DNA of 64,000 nucleotides from Erythroxylum novogranatense (Eukaryota > Streptophyta > Magnoliopsida > Malpighiales > Erythroxylaceae): contig CM057224.1 in NCBI GenBank assembly GCA_029891385.1, positions 2,542,001-2,606,000 on the forward strand, given 5' to 3'. Numbering within the stretch: position 1 is the first letter of the stretch; every line of letters starts with the position of its first letter. Positions 10,831-23,302 of the stretch are shown here, piece after piece. Position numbers and translations under genes: made by a program. Below the pieces are notes generated by a model. The model had not been told where the DNA came from. It did no database searches and saw nothing but the letters and a program-made list of their open reading frames with translations.

Positions 10831-13337
10831 AGAAGATACACATAAGCAATTTGTTAGAAGACATAATAGAAGTCAAGGGAGAATAAGAGGTAGAGGTCGA
10901 GACTGGACTTAAGGAAGAGGTAGAGGAGACAGAACTTTGTCTAATGATGAAGAATTAAAATTTTAGAAGTTTAGAGGACGTGATGGAGGTGGTTGATTTC
11001 AAGGAGATTATGGTAAATAATCTAATATACATGATATAATTGTCAAGGATTTAATCATTTTAAAGATGAAAAGGCAATTTTTGTTAAGACTAAAGAAGAC
11101 GAAGAGTCCACTTTGTTGTTGAATTACAATGGATATAACGAAAGGAATCATGAATTTTGGTATCTCAAATTAGGAGCCAATAATCATATCATTGATAATA
11201 AAGATTTGTTTTATAATCTTGGTAAGCTACTAAAAAGTTCCAATGATTGGCTAATTAAATTTATTTCTCATGTTTATTATATTTCAACATTGAACACAAA
11301 TATTTTGAGTATTGTCCAATTTTTTTTAGAAAGGTTGTAACTTATAAATAAGTAAAAGTAGGCTAATGAGAGAAGAGAATGATTGCAAAAGGGCCAATGT
11401 CAAAAAATAATATGTTTAAACTAAAAATTAACAAGTCCCAAATATTTAAAGACTTCTTTAAATGATTCATCATGTCTATGATATCTTAGGAGGTCATTTA
11501 AATTTTGGTTGATTGGAGTTGTTATCCAAGAAAATATTAGTGTATGACATACCTTTCATAAGTCATATCAATCAAATTTGTGAAGGCTATATGTATGCTA
11601 AGCAACATAAGAAAACTTTTTCAAAGGACTCTCTCATTTGAATTGATGTATATTGATATATATGGCACCAATTTCTTATGGAAAAAATATGAATTTTTTT
11701 ATTGTTTATTGATGATTATACTCATAAGCTTGGAGTTATTTCTTAAAAGGAAATCTAAAACATTTGAAGTATCCAAGAAATTCAAAGCTCAAGTCAAAAA
11801 TGAAAGCGATTATTCAAATGAACTTATAAGAACTGATAAAGAAGTAAAGTTCAGATTAGATAAGTTTATTCAATTTTGTGATTGTCTTCCATTCAATATT
11901 CATTGATTGTTCCAAAGTCACGCCAAAAAATTAGTGTTGTATAATGAAAAATAGAACTTTTTTGGTTCACATTATGCTAAAAAGTAAAAGGGTGTCAAAG
12001 AAATTTTAGGTTGAGGTAGTGACATTTGTAAGTTATTTAAATAATTGAAGTCCCCATAAAGAAATTGATGCGAATAACTCTTTAAGAAGCTTAGAATGGA
12101 AAGAAACCAAATATTTCTCATTTAAAAGTATTTGATAGTATTGATTATATTTATAATCCTGATAAGACAAAAAGCAAATTAGATATAAAATCAATAAACT
12201 TTTATTTATTAGTTATGCAAAAAAACTTGAATGATTATAAATTATCTAATCCTCATAACGGAAAAGCTATCATTAGCAATGATGTAAAGTTTAATGAAAA
12301 AGGCTCTTTAAATGTTACTTAAGATGAAAATTATAATCTTCTTCTTTTTTATTTCCTTTTTTGATTGCAAATCAGTCTCAAAATCAAGTTGTTACTACTA
12401 CACCATAGACTCCTCTTCATATAGCTCAAACAAGCTAAGAAAATTTTCTCCTGAAAGCTTCTCCAAAAGATCATCTCGTTTGTAAAATTTGGATGAAATT
12501 ATATAGTAATAGAAGAAATCACCGCTTTATTTTGTTTATTTTCAGATATAAAATCAATATCTTTCGAGGAAGATATCTAAGATAAAGATAGAGGTAGGCC
12601 ATAAACAAAAAGATGAAAGCTATTGAAAAGAATGATACTTAGCAATTGATAACTCTTCCAGAAGAAAAAAAAAACAACCTATACTAGTAAAGTGGATTGA
12701 AAAAATGAAGAAAATGTTAAAGGAGAAGTGAGGAAGAACAAATCTCAATGTATTGCAAAGGTGTTCACTCAAAAGGCTAAAATTGGTTATGATAAATTAT
12801 TTGCTTCAGTAGCCCATTTAAAAACTATTCAACTGATAATTTTATTGGCAGCTTAACAAAGATGGAAGATTTTTCATATAGATATAAAATCAACCTTTTT
12901 AGATAGAATTGTCGCAGAGGATTATGTGAAGCAACAAGTAATTTATGTTGTTAAAGGATAAGAAGACAAGGTGTTAAAGTTGAAAAAAGCTTTATACAAG
13001 ATTAAACGAGTTCTAAATGCCTAGTACATTTATATTAATAAGTATTTCTAGAAATAATTTTTCAAAGTACCCTTATAAACATATCTGTATATGTTAGGAG
13101 GATAATAAGAATGGAAAAGTTATATATGATTATTTATATGATGATGATTTGATTTTCATAAGCAGCAATTTAATGATGTTTGAAGAGTTTAAGAAGATGA
13201 CTAATGAATTTGAGATGATTGGTTTAGGCCTTATATCTTTTTATCTTATAATTAAGATGAAGTAAAGTGAAGTTAGGATTTTCTTTCTCAAATGACATAT
13301 GCATAAGCAATCTTGAAACAATTCAAAATAGATAAAA

Positions 13338-16300
13338 TGTAACACACCACTCTTATAGGGCATATTCTCGAACATAACGACAATATTCGAGAATATACTC
13401 TACGGGGATGGTATGTTAAGACTATCGAAATAACACATGACAAACTTTTCATGCATAAGAAATATCTTAAGCAACTCATATTTCATTTGGGCACATTTCA
13501 ATACAAACATATTCAATCAAAAAGTCATTACATTTCAAAATTCATGTGTACATAATACAAAGGTTGTGTAAAGCAATGCTTAATACAAATTAACTGAAGA
13601 TATATGCAGATGCTAACTGATCCCGACCCCTAACTCATGCTCATTTGTTGTGGCTGAACTCTAATTGGCCTAATTGGATAATTCCTTTAAACCTGAAAAG
13701 TCATGTTGTAATTTTGGTGAGCTTTGCGAACTCAGTTGAGTAACAATTCTCGATAGTTCACTCTTGTTATACAACCAACAATTCACGTTATCATAAAACT
13801 CACATCAACTTGATTATCATCAAGTAATATCACAAAAAACTTTGTTCACAAATGTCACATTTCAGAAACAAATCCATACAAATGTAACACACAATTCAAA
13901 ATAGATATGAATCATTCAATTAATTAATATCATATGTGAATGCAATGTTTATGAGACTCAAATTCATTTATTACGTTGTTGTGATTGTGTGCCCTTTTCA
14001 TTATCCCGTATATATTGTATATACCAGGCTCTTTTATATTGTCCCTTATCTATTTGGAATACAGGGCTCATTGCACACATTGAGCCTTAGGATCTTTCCA
14101 TGAATGTCTGAGTTTTAAACTTTTTTTTAATGGCAACATTAGTCACAACTACTTTTATATTTCATGCATTGGAATGAAATGCATTCCATAAATTCAATCA
14201 TTATGCTTATTTAGTCACATTCACATTCTTTTTCATTTACATTTGTCATCGAATTTTTGGTCCGGCATCCAATATTTAAGTTGAGAAACAAGTAGTCAAT
14301 CACATTCATATTCAAGTAGCACTTCCAATGTTTTATTCATACATCAAACTCCTCGAACATTTCATGTCCAGAATTCAGTACACATACATCACATATCAAT
14401 TCAATTCAGTATCAATCAAAACAAATCAAGGTGAGATCATCGTAGGTTATTCACAGTACGCTCCTGTATACGCTATTACTTGATGGTCAGGCAATGTTGG
14501 AATGATGGCGTACGTCTTAAGTGTCTAAATACATATACATTGTACACATTACTAACTTGATCAATCAAATACATATTCAACTATGCACATTTATATGTGT
14601 CATGTGCAATGCATGCTCAATGACTATCCAAGGTATGTTTCCTTAATCACAATTCATAATCGTTCAAACATTATCACTCAAATATGTCTTGTTAACACTT
14701 AGGTTAATACCTTAAATACACTTAATCATGCTGAATTCATTAACCATTCTAGCTTTTTCCTCAAAACAGACTTTCTGGTTTACTTTGCATGATCAATGTG
14801 ACAAGGAAAATGGTGTATTTTTGTAACACTTTCTTCTAGACAATTGTTCCCCTTGCCTTAAGTTTCTAATGATACTAAGATCATACAATTTGGATCATTA
14901 TTCTATGATTTATGCTCAAAATATTACAGACTGAGTACATTTGAAATTTTGACTAGGGCATGATCATACATTCACGTTGTAAAACTCATATCACTCAATT
15001 CCAATATCTAAAAAGTACAAACTTTATACCAATTGAAAACTAAGATAATAAGTTACAACTTTTGTGAAGATAACTTTGTCTAATTTATTAGCCTACATCA
15101 ATATAATTTATTCGATAAAAACTAAACATGAATTCTTTCTCAGGTAGTACTACAGCCTAAACCAAAACTCAATTTCAAACTAAATTTCAAGACCATTAAG
15201 GACAAAGCTACAATTCAATTTCTTCTTAAAAATTGTATCCAATTGTCTCTAGTTCAATTTAAATCAATAATCATCTCATTTGGAAATTTACAGATCAAAA
15301 TATAGCCAAAATACCTAAGCATGATCAGTGAAATCATTACAGTTAACAATATTCTAGCATACTCACCATTTTTATTCTAAATTTATCACTCAGTCTTTTC
15401 TGAATGGATTCAGATGTTCATACATTTTCGTGGAGATGATGAACAATATGTTATGAGTCTATTGCTTTAAATCTCATGTCATTTGGATGTCAAAAGAAGA
15501 AGTTATAAAAAAAGAACAAAGGTTGTTTAGAGAAAATACTACAGCTTACATGTTCCGACAATTCTTCTTCACCAATATCACATGTATTTCATTCCAATTC
15601 AAGCATCATTCTTATATCATTTAACATGCCATAAAACTCAAATTATCACTTACTTGTTAGGCTTTTAATTAAGCTCAAACTTCAAATTAAGTCAAGTCTC
15701 CATACAAGCAAAATTCATCACCAACTTAACTTGAAAACAAGTTGATTTTGGGTAGCAAGATGAAGGTAGCTTTCAACTGGTTTTCTTGCCTGTTTTGTGA
15801 GAGGTTAAGGTGTGAATTTCATGTACCAATTTAGCTAGGGCAAAGGCTAGAATACAGAGAAAAGTTTGAAACAATTTTGGTGGAGAGAGATGAGGGAAAC
15901 AGTAGAAATGTTGTTGTTAGAATTTGCTTGATCAACATGCTAAGTGTCACCATTAAAGCACAATACTTGTCCTAAGGCATATATTACATTTTCCTAATCA
16001 AGATGTTGCCATTAATCCACTCAAGATGCTGCCATTAGTCACCAATTAATCAATCTATATGTCTCATTATAATTAATCCACATTTCACACAATAATTGAT
16101 CTATTTTTTATTTAATTACTAATTCATTTGTCACACATTTAACTGTGTTAAATGTCACTCAATTTGAGGCTTAATTATTCAAAATTTTCATGCATCAATT
16201 TATCCTACCACTTAACATTTTTCCTAGTCCAAATGTATATTTTATTTCATCAATCTCCCAATTAATCATAAATAATTCCAATTCACTAATTGAAATCTAA

Positions 16301-16543
16301 TCATACAAAAATTCAATACATACCAAATCACAATTCACATCATTTTTCACACCCTGGGACATGTGAATTAAGTGGCATTTGTCTAATTCACAATTCATGT
16401 GGGTATGCTCATTTCATGCCTTCAAATATAATTATAATAATCATGTCACAATTGTACCAATTTTGCTCTACATGCTGACACTCATATAATTCATTAGGCT
16501 AACTCTTTAACTATCTCAATCATTTGAGAGATGAAATGTTACA
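13338..16543 (-). mobile_element. Solo LTR B, inverted, nested in copia pol, 5-bp TSD
   Basis: On the plus strand it starts TGTAACACACCACTC and ends GATGAAATGTTACA. It is flanked by a perfect direct repeat TAAAA (13333-13337 and 16544-16548). It is 3206 bp. Its reverse complement aligns with solo LTR A in several places, for example the segment around 'gagcgtactgtgaataacc' and the segment describing the 'gagccctgtattcc' block near 14060. So it is a related LTR inserted in opposite orientation. Removing it and one TSD restores the copia RT/RNase H reading order. No coding capacity. Confidence 0.87.
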
Positions 16544-17830
16544 TAAAAGTTACATCAATAGATTTTGGAATTAAGTTTTATAAAATTGACAATATTAAAA
16601 AGGTAAAGCCAACTCTCTTTAGAAGATTGGTTGGAAGGCTACTTTCTAAGGATAGATATTTTGTATCGTTACATGGAAGCTCCAACCTTGACTCACATAA
16701 AGATGACCAAAAAGATTCTTCTATATGTTAAAGACCTATTTGTTTTCATTATTTTCTTGTTTTGTTTTTAAATTTCGTTAAAAAATTATTTGTTTGAGTT
16801 TTATTTTATGTTTTTAATTTTGGTTTCTTTGAGTTTTCAATAATTATAAAACCATAAAAGTTATTTTTGTTTTTGTTTCTATTTTTCCATAATCTAATTT
16901 ATTATCAACTAAATATATGTTATTTAATTATTTAATATATTAATTTTAATTAAATTATGAATAATTTAATTTCATATTATATATTTAATTAATTAAAATT
17001 AATTATCAATAAGAATTATGAACAATTTAATCTTACTTGATAATTTTATTTATTTTAATTAAATTAAACAAAATAAATTTAATAAGTATTAATAAATATA
17101 ATTAAATTTAAATTATCTTCAAAATATATAAAATTCAAATAAAATTGATTTAATAATTAAAATATATTTTAAATAAATAATAGTTGATAAATTAAAATTT
17201 AATTCAAATTATTTATTTTAATAAAATAAAATAAAATTATTAATAATTTGTTAAAAATATTATAAAAGATATTAAAATAAATTTTTAATGAAAATAATTT
17301 ACCTTCAAGTTTAATCTAATATTTAATTATTATCAACAATAAACATATTTTTATTTTAAAATAAAACTGGAAATGAAAAGCAAAAAACAAAAATTAAAAC
17401 CAAAATAAAAGTTAAGCTATTAGTCACTAAAATATAGTTGGATAATGGTTGATTTTATAATGCCATTAATGATTTTAAATTATTTGAATTTAGTTAATGA
17501 TTAATGATTGAAAAGTAATGATGGTTTTGTTTTCTTTATAGGCACTTCTATGTGAATTGAAGTTTAAGAAACAACTCATTATTAGTCATTCTGACTTATG
17601 AAGTTAAGTATGTTATAGCTACTTCTTGGGTTGGTCAAGCTATTTAATGGGGAAATTTGAGCAAGAAGGTTTTACTAATTTTTATTAATATTGAATTACT
17701 TGTTCCATTAAGACATAACCCAAATTTTCATGATAAAAGTATATTGACACAAAGTACCATTTTATGAATTTTCTAAGGTAGAAGGAGATCAAGCTAAAGC
17801 ATGAAAATATAAAGATATTAACTTTTAATT
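16544..17830 (+). mobile_element. Decayed Ty1/copia retrotransposon, 3' part
   Basis: Copia pol resumes right after the TAAAA duplication. VTSIDFGIKFYKID...KKVKPTLFRRLVGRLL matches the conserved block just after the reverse transcriptase, where copia proteins have DPTLYRSLVGSLLYL. An AT-rich repeat (about 16735-17530) then interrupts. RNase H remnants follow at 17555-17640 (KFKKQLIISHS..., with the EAEYVAA region degraded) and 17705-17765 (NPNFHDKS, the lFH..sKHID region). The 3' LTR was not recognised; this end is probably truncated. Confidence 0.78.
16735..17530. repeat. AT-rich MITE-like element inside copia
   Basis: Low-GC sequence beginning with T-rich words ('tttgttttcattattttct') and ending with the A-rich complement ('aaaaacaaaaattaaaacca'). 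It interrupts the copia RNase H region. A related element is at 43065-43570, sharing 'tatcaactaaatatatgt' and 'atttaattatttaat' words. Boundaries are approximate. Confidence 0.5.
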
Positions 17831-17937
17831 TTTGAATTTTTTGTAAATTAAAAGCTATTCTAAGAGTTGTTAAAGATCAAATTACAAGCTAAAGGAGTGT
17901 CACGGAAGATAAATTGTACTGAGTCATATTGATAAAT

Positions 17938-17942
<5 letters not shown>

Positions 17943-17986
<44 letters not shown>
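17943..17986. repeat. (TA)n microsatellite
   Basis: About 22 uninterrupted AT dinucleotides directly left of a foldback SINE-like structure. Confidence 0.95.
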
Positions 17987-17987
<1 letters not shown>

Positions 17988-17989
<2 letters not shown>

Positions 17990-18113
17990 GGTAAGTCTTT
18001 GAGCAATTGGTAAAGTTGATATTTTGTTACTATAAAATCACATATTCAAGTCATAGAAATAATTTCTTTATAGTAATAAAATCAACTTTATCGATTGCTC
18101 AAAAGCTACCCTT
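17988..18113. repeat. Foldback pair of SINE heads
   Basis: Two copies of the same about 47-bp module lie head to head. The left arm is 17988-18036 (core 'gagcaattggtaaagttga') and the right arm is 18067-18113 (reverse complement core 'gagcaatcgataaagttga'). A 30-bp loop holds 'attcaagtc', which resembles a Pol III B box. The words GAGCAATTGGTAAAG and TTCAAGTC resemble the head of the plant Au SINE family. The arms could pair into a long hairpin. Confidence 0.6.
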
Positions 18114-18142
18114 ATACATATATATACATGTATTATATATGT

Positions 18143-18245
18143 ATGAGGTAAGCTTTAGAGTAATCCGTAAAGTTAATTTTTGTTGCTATAAAACCATAGA
18201 TTCAAGTTATAGAAATAATTTATTTGTAAAAATACAAAGGGAATA
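18143..18245 (+). mobile_element. SINE-like element (Au-like)
   Basis: Third copy of the module: 'gaggtaagctttagagta', 'gtaaagttaatttttgtt', then 'gattcaagttatagaaat' with a degenerate B box. It is diverged from the foldback pair next to it, so the pair is not a simple recent duplication of this copy. Confidence 0.5.
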
Positions 18246-18319
18246 CTGTAGTTTTAAATTTGAGTGGCATGAACTCTCTACTTGCTGTTAAAAGATTACT
18301 AATTATATATTTTAAAAAT

Positions 18320-18665
18320 TTATAATAGGTTTAGCGGTTAAAGTGTAAAAATTATGCATCGTTAAATTTTTAGTTTAATTTTAACTTTTCGGTTTAATTT
18401 ATTTTAACAATTCTTATCTTTAAAATCTGATCAATTTATTAATTAATCGGTTAATTTTGTAAATAATAAGTTTTGTAAATCAAATTAAATCAATTAATAT
18501 TCATTTAACAATATCTTTTTGAATTATATTTCAAAATCTTTGATAAATAAGGATAATCCATTTCAATTATATTTTAAATTCTTCAAATTTATTTAATTTG
18601 TAACTAATTTTATGATAGTTTAATATCCTTTAAATTTTTAATACTTTGAGATTCTTATTTACTTT
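18320..18665 (-). repeat. MITE-like AT-rich repeat, copy 3 of 6
   Basis: Reverse complement of the family seen near 1262 and 2490: 'aacttttcggtttaattt', 'tgatcaatttattaattaat', and 'tttgataaataaggataatc'. Confidence 0.6.
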
Positions 18666-18844
18666 GATTAGATTTTAAAAGATTAATTATATCGAAGACA
18701 TATACAAAAGATATATATTGCACTTTTAAGAATAAAATAGATTTCCTATTTTAAGATTTTTATTAAAATATTTCGTTAAAATACATATAATCTATTTTGG
18801 TTACCATGTCTTTATCCTATTCAATTAATTATTTTTACGGGTTT

Positions 18845-18990
18845 ATTATTGAACACATCAAATTTTCTGTTTTAATTACTCTGTTTTAATTTTATTATAT
18901 TAAATTTTATTTATATATTTATATAAAATATATACATGATTAAGATTTAACAGAACATAATAAAATTACTGCGCGGATCTCATTCTTAAA
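18845..18990. repeat. Short MITE upstream of the phosphatase gene
   Basis: Contains 'acatcaaattttctgtttta', 'ttactctgttttaat' and, at the other end, 'cagtaacagagtaataat' and a 'gcggatct' word. Related copies sit at 30056-30215, 38355-38505 and 52041-52218. It lies about 320 bp before the phosphatase start codon. Confidence 0.5.
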
Positions 18991-19306
18991 TAGATAAATA
19001 CTACAGTAACAGAGTAATAATAAGAATATGCGATCATTTTCCAATTGTTGTGACTTCTTTTCTTGATTAATCATGATTAAGTCTATAGATTTGATCATCC
19101 GCTTCGGCATAGCCTCTGGTCAAGATCTGACAAAATATATCGCACAAAATCAAGGACAAGCTACTATTCCTTTGGAGCTCTTTGTGTCAGATTTTATCTT
19201 TGCACAAAATCCAGGATATCCTCTGCAGCAAACCTTAGAGAACCATCATCGACTCTCTGTCTCCGCCAACCTTTAGATCTCCGCCGCTTTTGGCCGGAAA
19301 CCCATT

Positions 19307-21360
19307 ATGAAAGTTTTGATTTTTTTCTCGATCATTTGTGTTTTGACCACCACCTCTGTCTCCAAGGTCTCAATCTCCGTAAACCCCACTATTGTCAATA
19401 AAACAGGCGATGCGGTCACTATTTCATGGGCCAACGTTGAGTCACCGTCGGAACTAGACTGGCTCGGCATCTACTCGCCGCCAGACTCAGCTAACGATCA
19501 CTTCATTGGCTATAATTTTCTATCTTCATCACCAAATTGGCGATCTGGGTCGGGCTCCATTTCACTACCCCTCGTGAACCTACGATCCAACTACTCTTTC
19601 CGGATCTTCCGATGGACGGAGGACGAGATCAACCCCAAAAAACAGGACCATGATCGGAATCCTCTTCCTCAAACGAAACATTTGTTGGCAAAGTCCGAGA
19701 TTGTCGGATTCGGGTCTGGAAACGGGCCGGAGCAGATCCACTTGGCGTTTACGGACTCGGAGGATGAGATGAGGGTGATGTTTATCGCGGAGGGTCGGGA
19801 GGAGAGGAAAGTCAGGTGGGGTGAGACAGATGGAGTGTGGAGTCACGAAACGGTGGCGCGTGTGGCGAGGTATGAGAGAGAGGATATGTGTGATGAGCCT
19901 GCAAATTCGAGTATTGGGTGGAGAGACCCTGGATGGATTCACGATGGAGTGATGAACAACTTGGGAAATGGTGTTAAATACTTCTATCAGGTTACTACTC
20001 TATGTGCATTGGAATCCATGTCATGTGATTATCTCTTAGAATTTATCTTTTTTTCTGCTACAAACTCGGTTTGCTTTAGCTTTTTACGGCGGTTTGTTAA
20101 CAGGTTGGAAGTGACTCTAAAGGTTGGAGCAAATCTCAAAGCTTTGTGTCACGAGACAGGGATTCAGATGAAACAATAGCTTTCTTGTTCGGAGACATGG
20201 GTACTGCAACACCATACACTACTTTTCTGCGTACTCAAGATGAGAGCATATCAACCATGAAATGGATTCTTCGAGACATAAACGCTCTTGGTGATAAGCC
20301 TGCTTTTGTTTCACACATTGGAGATATAAGTTATGCTCGAGGCTACTCATGGTTGTGGGACCATTTTTTCACTCAGATCGAACCTGTTTCTTCCAAGGTG
20401 CCATACCATGTTTGTATAGGCAATCATGAGTATGATTGGCCTTTGCAGCCATGGAGGCCCGACTGGTCCTATTCTGTTTATGGGAAAGATGGGGGTGGTG
20501 AATGCGGTGTTCCTTACAGCCTCAAATTTAACATGCCTGGAAACTCTTCAGAATCAACCGGGACAAATGCTCCTGCCACCAAAAATCTTTACTACTCATT
20601 CGATGCTGGGGCTGTGCATTTCTTATACATATCAACAGAGACCAATTTCCTTTCTAGAGGTCACCAATATGAATTCATTAAGCATGATCTGGAATCAGTT
20701 AATCGAAGCAAGACCCCTTTTGTGATAGTTCAAGGGCACAGACCAATGTATACTACAAGCAATGAGAATAGGGATGCACCAATGAGGGAGAGAATGCTCG
20801 AACACTTGGAACCTCTTTTTGTCAAATACAATGTTACGCTTGCATTATGGGGTCATGTTCATAGGTATGAAAGGTTCTGTCCAGTTAATAACTTCACCTG
20901 TGGACACACCTGGAAAGGGTTTCCAGTCCATGTTGTGATTGGGATGGCAGGACAGGATTGGCAGCCAATATGGCAACCTAGACTGAACCACGTAGATTTG
21001 CCAATCTTTCCACAACCCAAGTATTCTATGTACCGTGGAGGTGAATTTGGTTACACAAGATTGGTAGCCTCAAAGGAGAAGCTAACACTTTCGTATGTGG
21101 GGAATCATGATGGAGAGGTGCATGATATGGTGGAAATTTTGGCATCAGGAGAAGTTCTCAGTGGTGATGAAGATGTTGTTAGTGATGATGATGGTGATGG
21201 TGAAACTAGTACCAAGATGAGTTTCTGGTGGTACGTCGAAGGAGCAAGTCTCTTGGTGCTTGGAGCTTTTATTGGCTATGTTCTTGGGTATTTTTCACAT
21301 ACAAGAAAGAAAAATGGTTCGAGAGGCAGCTGGATTCCTTTGAAGAATCAAGAAACATGA
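19307..21360 (+). CDS. PAP9: Purple acid phosphatase, PAP2/PAP9 type, membrane anchored
   Basis: Two coding exons, 19307-19990 and 20104-21360, joined by a GT-AG intron of 113 bp, give 646 residues, the usual length for this subgroup. The N-terminus is a signal peptide ([13 protein letters not shown]...). A fibronectin-like domain follows, then the metallophosphatase domain. All five metal-site motifs are present: GDMG (Asp near 259), GDISY (near 302), GNHE (near 335), VQGHRP, and GHVHR. It should be a dinuclear metal phosphatase. A hydrophobic segment ([20 protein letters not shown]) and a short basic tail near the C-terminus mark it as the tail-anchored PAP2/PAP9 type; Arabidopsis PAP2 sits on plastid and mitochondrial outer membranes. 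PAP2 is an equally fair name. The next gene converges from the right. Confidence 0.93.
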
Positions 21361-21969
21361 AACACTGTGATGAAACTGTGCTGTTTGCCTGAAATGCATT
21401 ATATGCTCGCTGAGATTCTTATCCTGTTCGCCACAGGGCACTAGGATCTAAACGTCTTAAATGATATTGTAAATAAGTGTCTAAGAGGAACTATGGCAAA
21501 GTATTGAATGTAGATATTTATTCTTTGGTAAATGAGTATTGTCTCTGATCATCTAATGCTATGATCTTCATAAGTTCTCTTAAGGAACTCTTTTCTTTTG
21601 CACCATCTGCATTTGAAGTTGACTGTTTTATTTACATGTAATCGTTGATCCAATGGTTGGATTCAAATTCTCCAGGTTCAGAAGACCGCTGTCTAAAAGC
21701 AACCCACAACAGGATTGATAAGTTGTTGTCATTATTGTTTCATTGCTTGAATCTCAAGTAACTTTGAATTTACATGGTTTTTTGAGATACATCTCCATAG
21801 AGAATTATATGCAAAAGAATAAAAGAAATATAAGATCCTGGCAAGAAAAATTTTCCTATACAAACTGAGTAATTCCCAGATGACTGCTAAACGTATACAG
21901 CGAGGGTTGTCATTCGCTTAAGCTGAAGAAAGATTAAGCAAAGCCAAATTCAGCAAGTCATCAAGTGTG
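21361..21969. other. Convergent 3' ends of PAP and SNAP genes
   Basis: Holds the 3' untranslated regions of the plus-strand phosphatase and the minus-strand SNAP gene. No further feature seen. Confidence 0.6.
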
Positions 21970-23302
21970 TCACTTTGAAAGCAGATGGCGTGCACGTTGA
22001 TTGGCTCCTTTCACTCGGGAGTTCAGCTCATCCACATCATCACTAAGATGATCAAGGGCTTTGTTTTGCCTGAAATTGGCAGAGAAGCATATAGGAGATC
22101 AGAACAAGTGAGAGGTGTCAACTCCACTGCAGAATAATTTTAGTATAGGATTTCGCAGGGTGTGGAAACTTGGAAGAGAACTTCGAACTCACCTCTCAAG
22201 TTCACCTCCCATGTCCACAGCCATGTTCTTCAGATCACCCAAGATGTTACTTAGATCTGAAAGTGCATCATCTTGCTTTGCCTTCTCAAACTGTGATAGA
22301 TAAATTGTGAAAATCAGCAATTCAGCATACTAGAAATGTACACTAGCGACGTGGAGTCAAATGAGACAATCACAAACCTCAACTTTCTGCATAGCACTTG
22401 CTTCAGGAGGAGGTGTCACAGGAGCTGATTTTGCTCCTGGTTTACCCAATAACTTTTCTTTCTGCTTTTTTTTATTTTCAGCAGCTTTGGATGTACTATC
22501 TGTAGATCATAGCAAATAGAGGAGCAAACCATTGGCAGGGACAATCCAGGTTAATGATATTGAATCTTGAATGACAGAGGAAAAACCTGCTGTTATTAAA
22601 GGGCCCGTAATATCACGAGTCTTCTTTGGCTTCCAAGGCATAGAGAACATGCCTCCCAGATTATTTAAAAGCTTCTCACCCTGTAGTGTCAACATATAAA
22701 TGGCCATTTTATCAGCAAAAGAGATCCATATGTAGCTGTTTTTACTATCCTTCAAAATTTCAACCATGAGAATTCCTATGGTTTAGAACTTCATATCTAG
22801 CAAAACAAAGTACAAATGCCAAAGATCAAGTCATATATTGATCTGCTATAAGGTTTGAATTTCTATTCTGATTCACACCTTATATATTCATAAAGTAGAA
22901 GATTAACAACAGTAAATGTGAGTTGTTTACCTTGGAAAGATCCTTATCCATATCAGCGGCCATTTGGTGCGTCCTCGTAATTTGCTCACCTTGAGCATGC
23001 AACATATCGAGAGTCTTGGAGGCATCCTCTCTAATATCCTCAGCAATTTTCAGGCAATTGTTCACACTCTTGGTTGTTTCCTCGGACTTGTACACTGCAT
23101 AGTTCTCCAGCTCTTGGACACTTTGGTTCTCAAGTCCTCCTGAATCACGAAAATCATTCTTGTACCTATCTTTTGATTTTCCATCAGTCACTTTGTTTGG
23201 AACATTTAGAACAGGTTCAGAAGAAGTTCTTCTTCCTGTCAGATTTCCTTGCTCAGCCGCCTTGGATTCATTATTTGCTTGTGTTTTCCTAAAACCAAAC
23301 AT
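21970..23302 (-). CDS. SNAP30: SNAP25-like Qb+Qc SNARE, SNAP30 type
   Basis: Five coding exons on the minus strand: 23302-22931, 22680-22587, 22499-22378, 22290-22193 and 22069-21970. They give 261 residues with all junctions in frame. The protein starts MFGFRK, carries GRRTSSEP near residue 24, and has a Qb SNARE helix (about 58-124). The linker has KLLNNLGGMFSMPWKPKKTR, and a Qc helix follows (about 195-255), ending ANQRARHLLSK. There is no membrane segment, as in SNAP25 relatives, which are peripheral t-SNAREs at the plasma membrane pairing with syntaxins and VAMP721/722. Linker and N-terminus resemble Arabidopsis SNAP30 more than SNAP33. An in-frame ATG eight codons upstream exists, but family members begin at MFGF, and a likely 5'-UTR splice acceptor sits just before it. 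Confidence 0.92.

Larger units (their letters stand above)
9845..13337 (+). mobile_element. Decayed Ty1/copia retrotransposon, 5' part
   Basis: A tRNA-iMet-type primer site (9852) is followed by a gag start with KENYENWCIRMKVSLGSQD and then a KMFENIYFATYAKNA-like segment. Pol pieces follow in copia order. The protease segment WYLKLGANNHI has lost the catalytic D-S/T-G. A GAG-pre-integrase HLNFG...CEGYMYAKQHKK block comes next. The integrase core begins MYIDIYG and ends near 11900. Reverse transcriptase pieces include IHIDIKSTFL-like, KALYKIKR and YDDDLIF, where YVDD is altered. Stops and frameshifts are everywhere. A MITE-like element (10555-10830) sits in gag. The reading frame stops at 13337 and resumes after an inserted solo LTR. 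Confidence 0.85.

Noticed and set aside
18007..18291. 94-codon plus-strand frame
   Set aside because: Covers the foldback SINE modules; repeats its own peptide and is not a gene.
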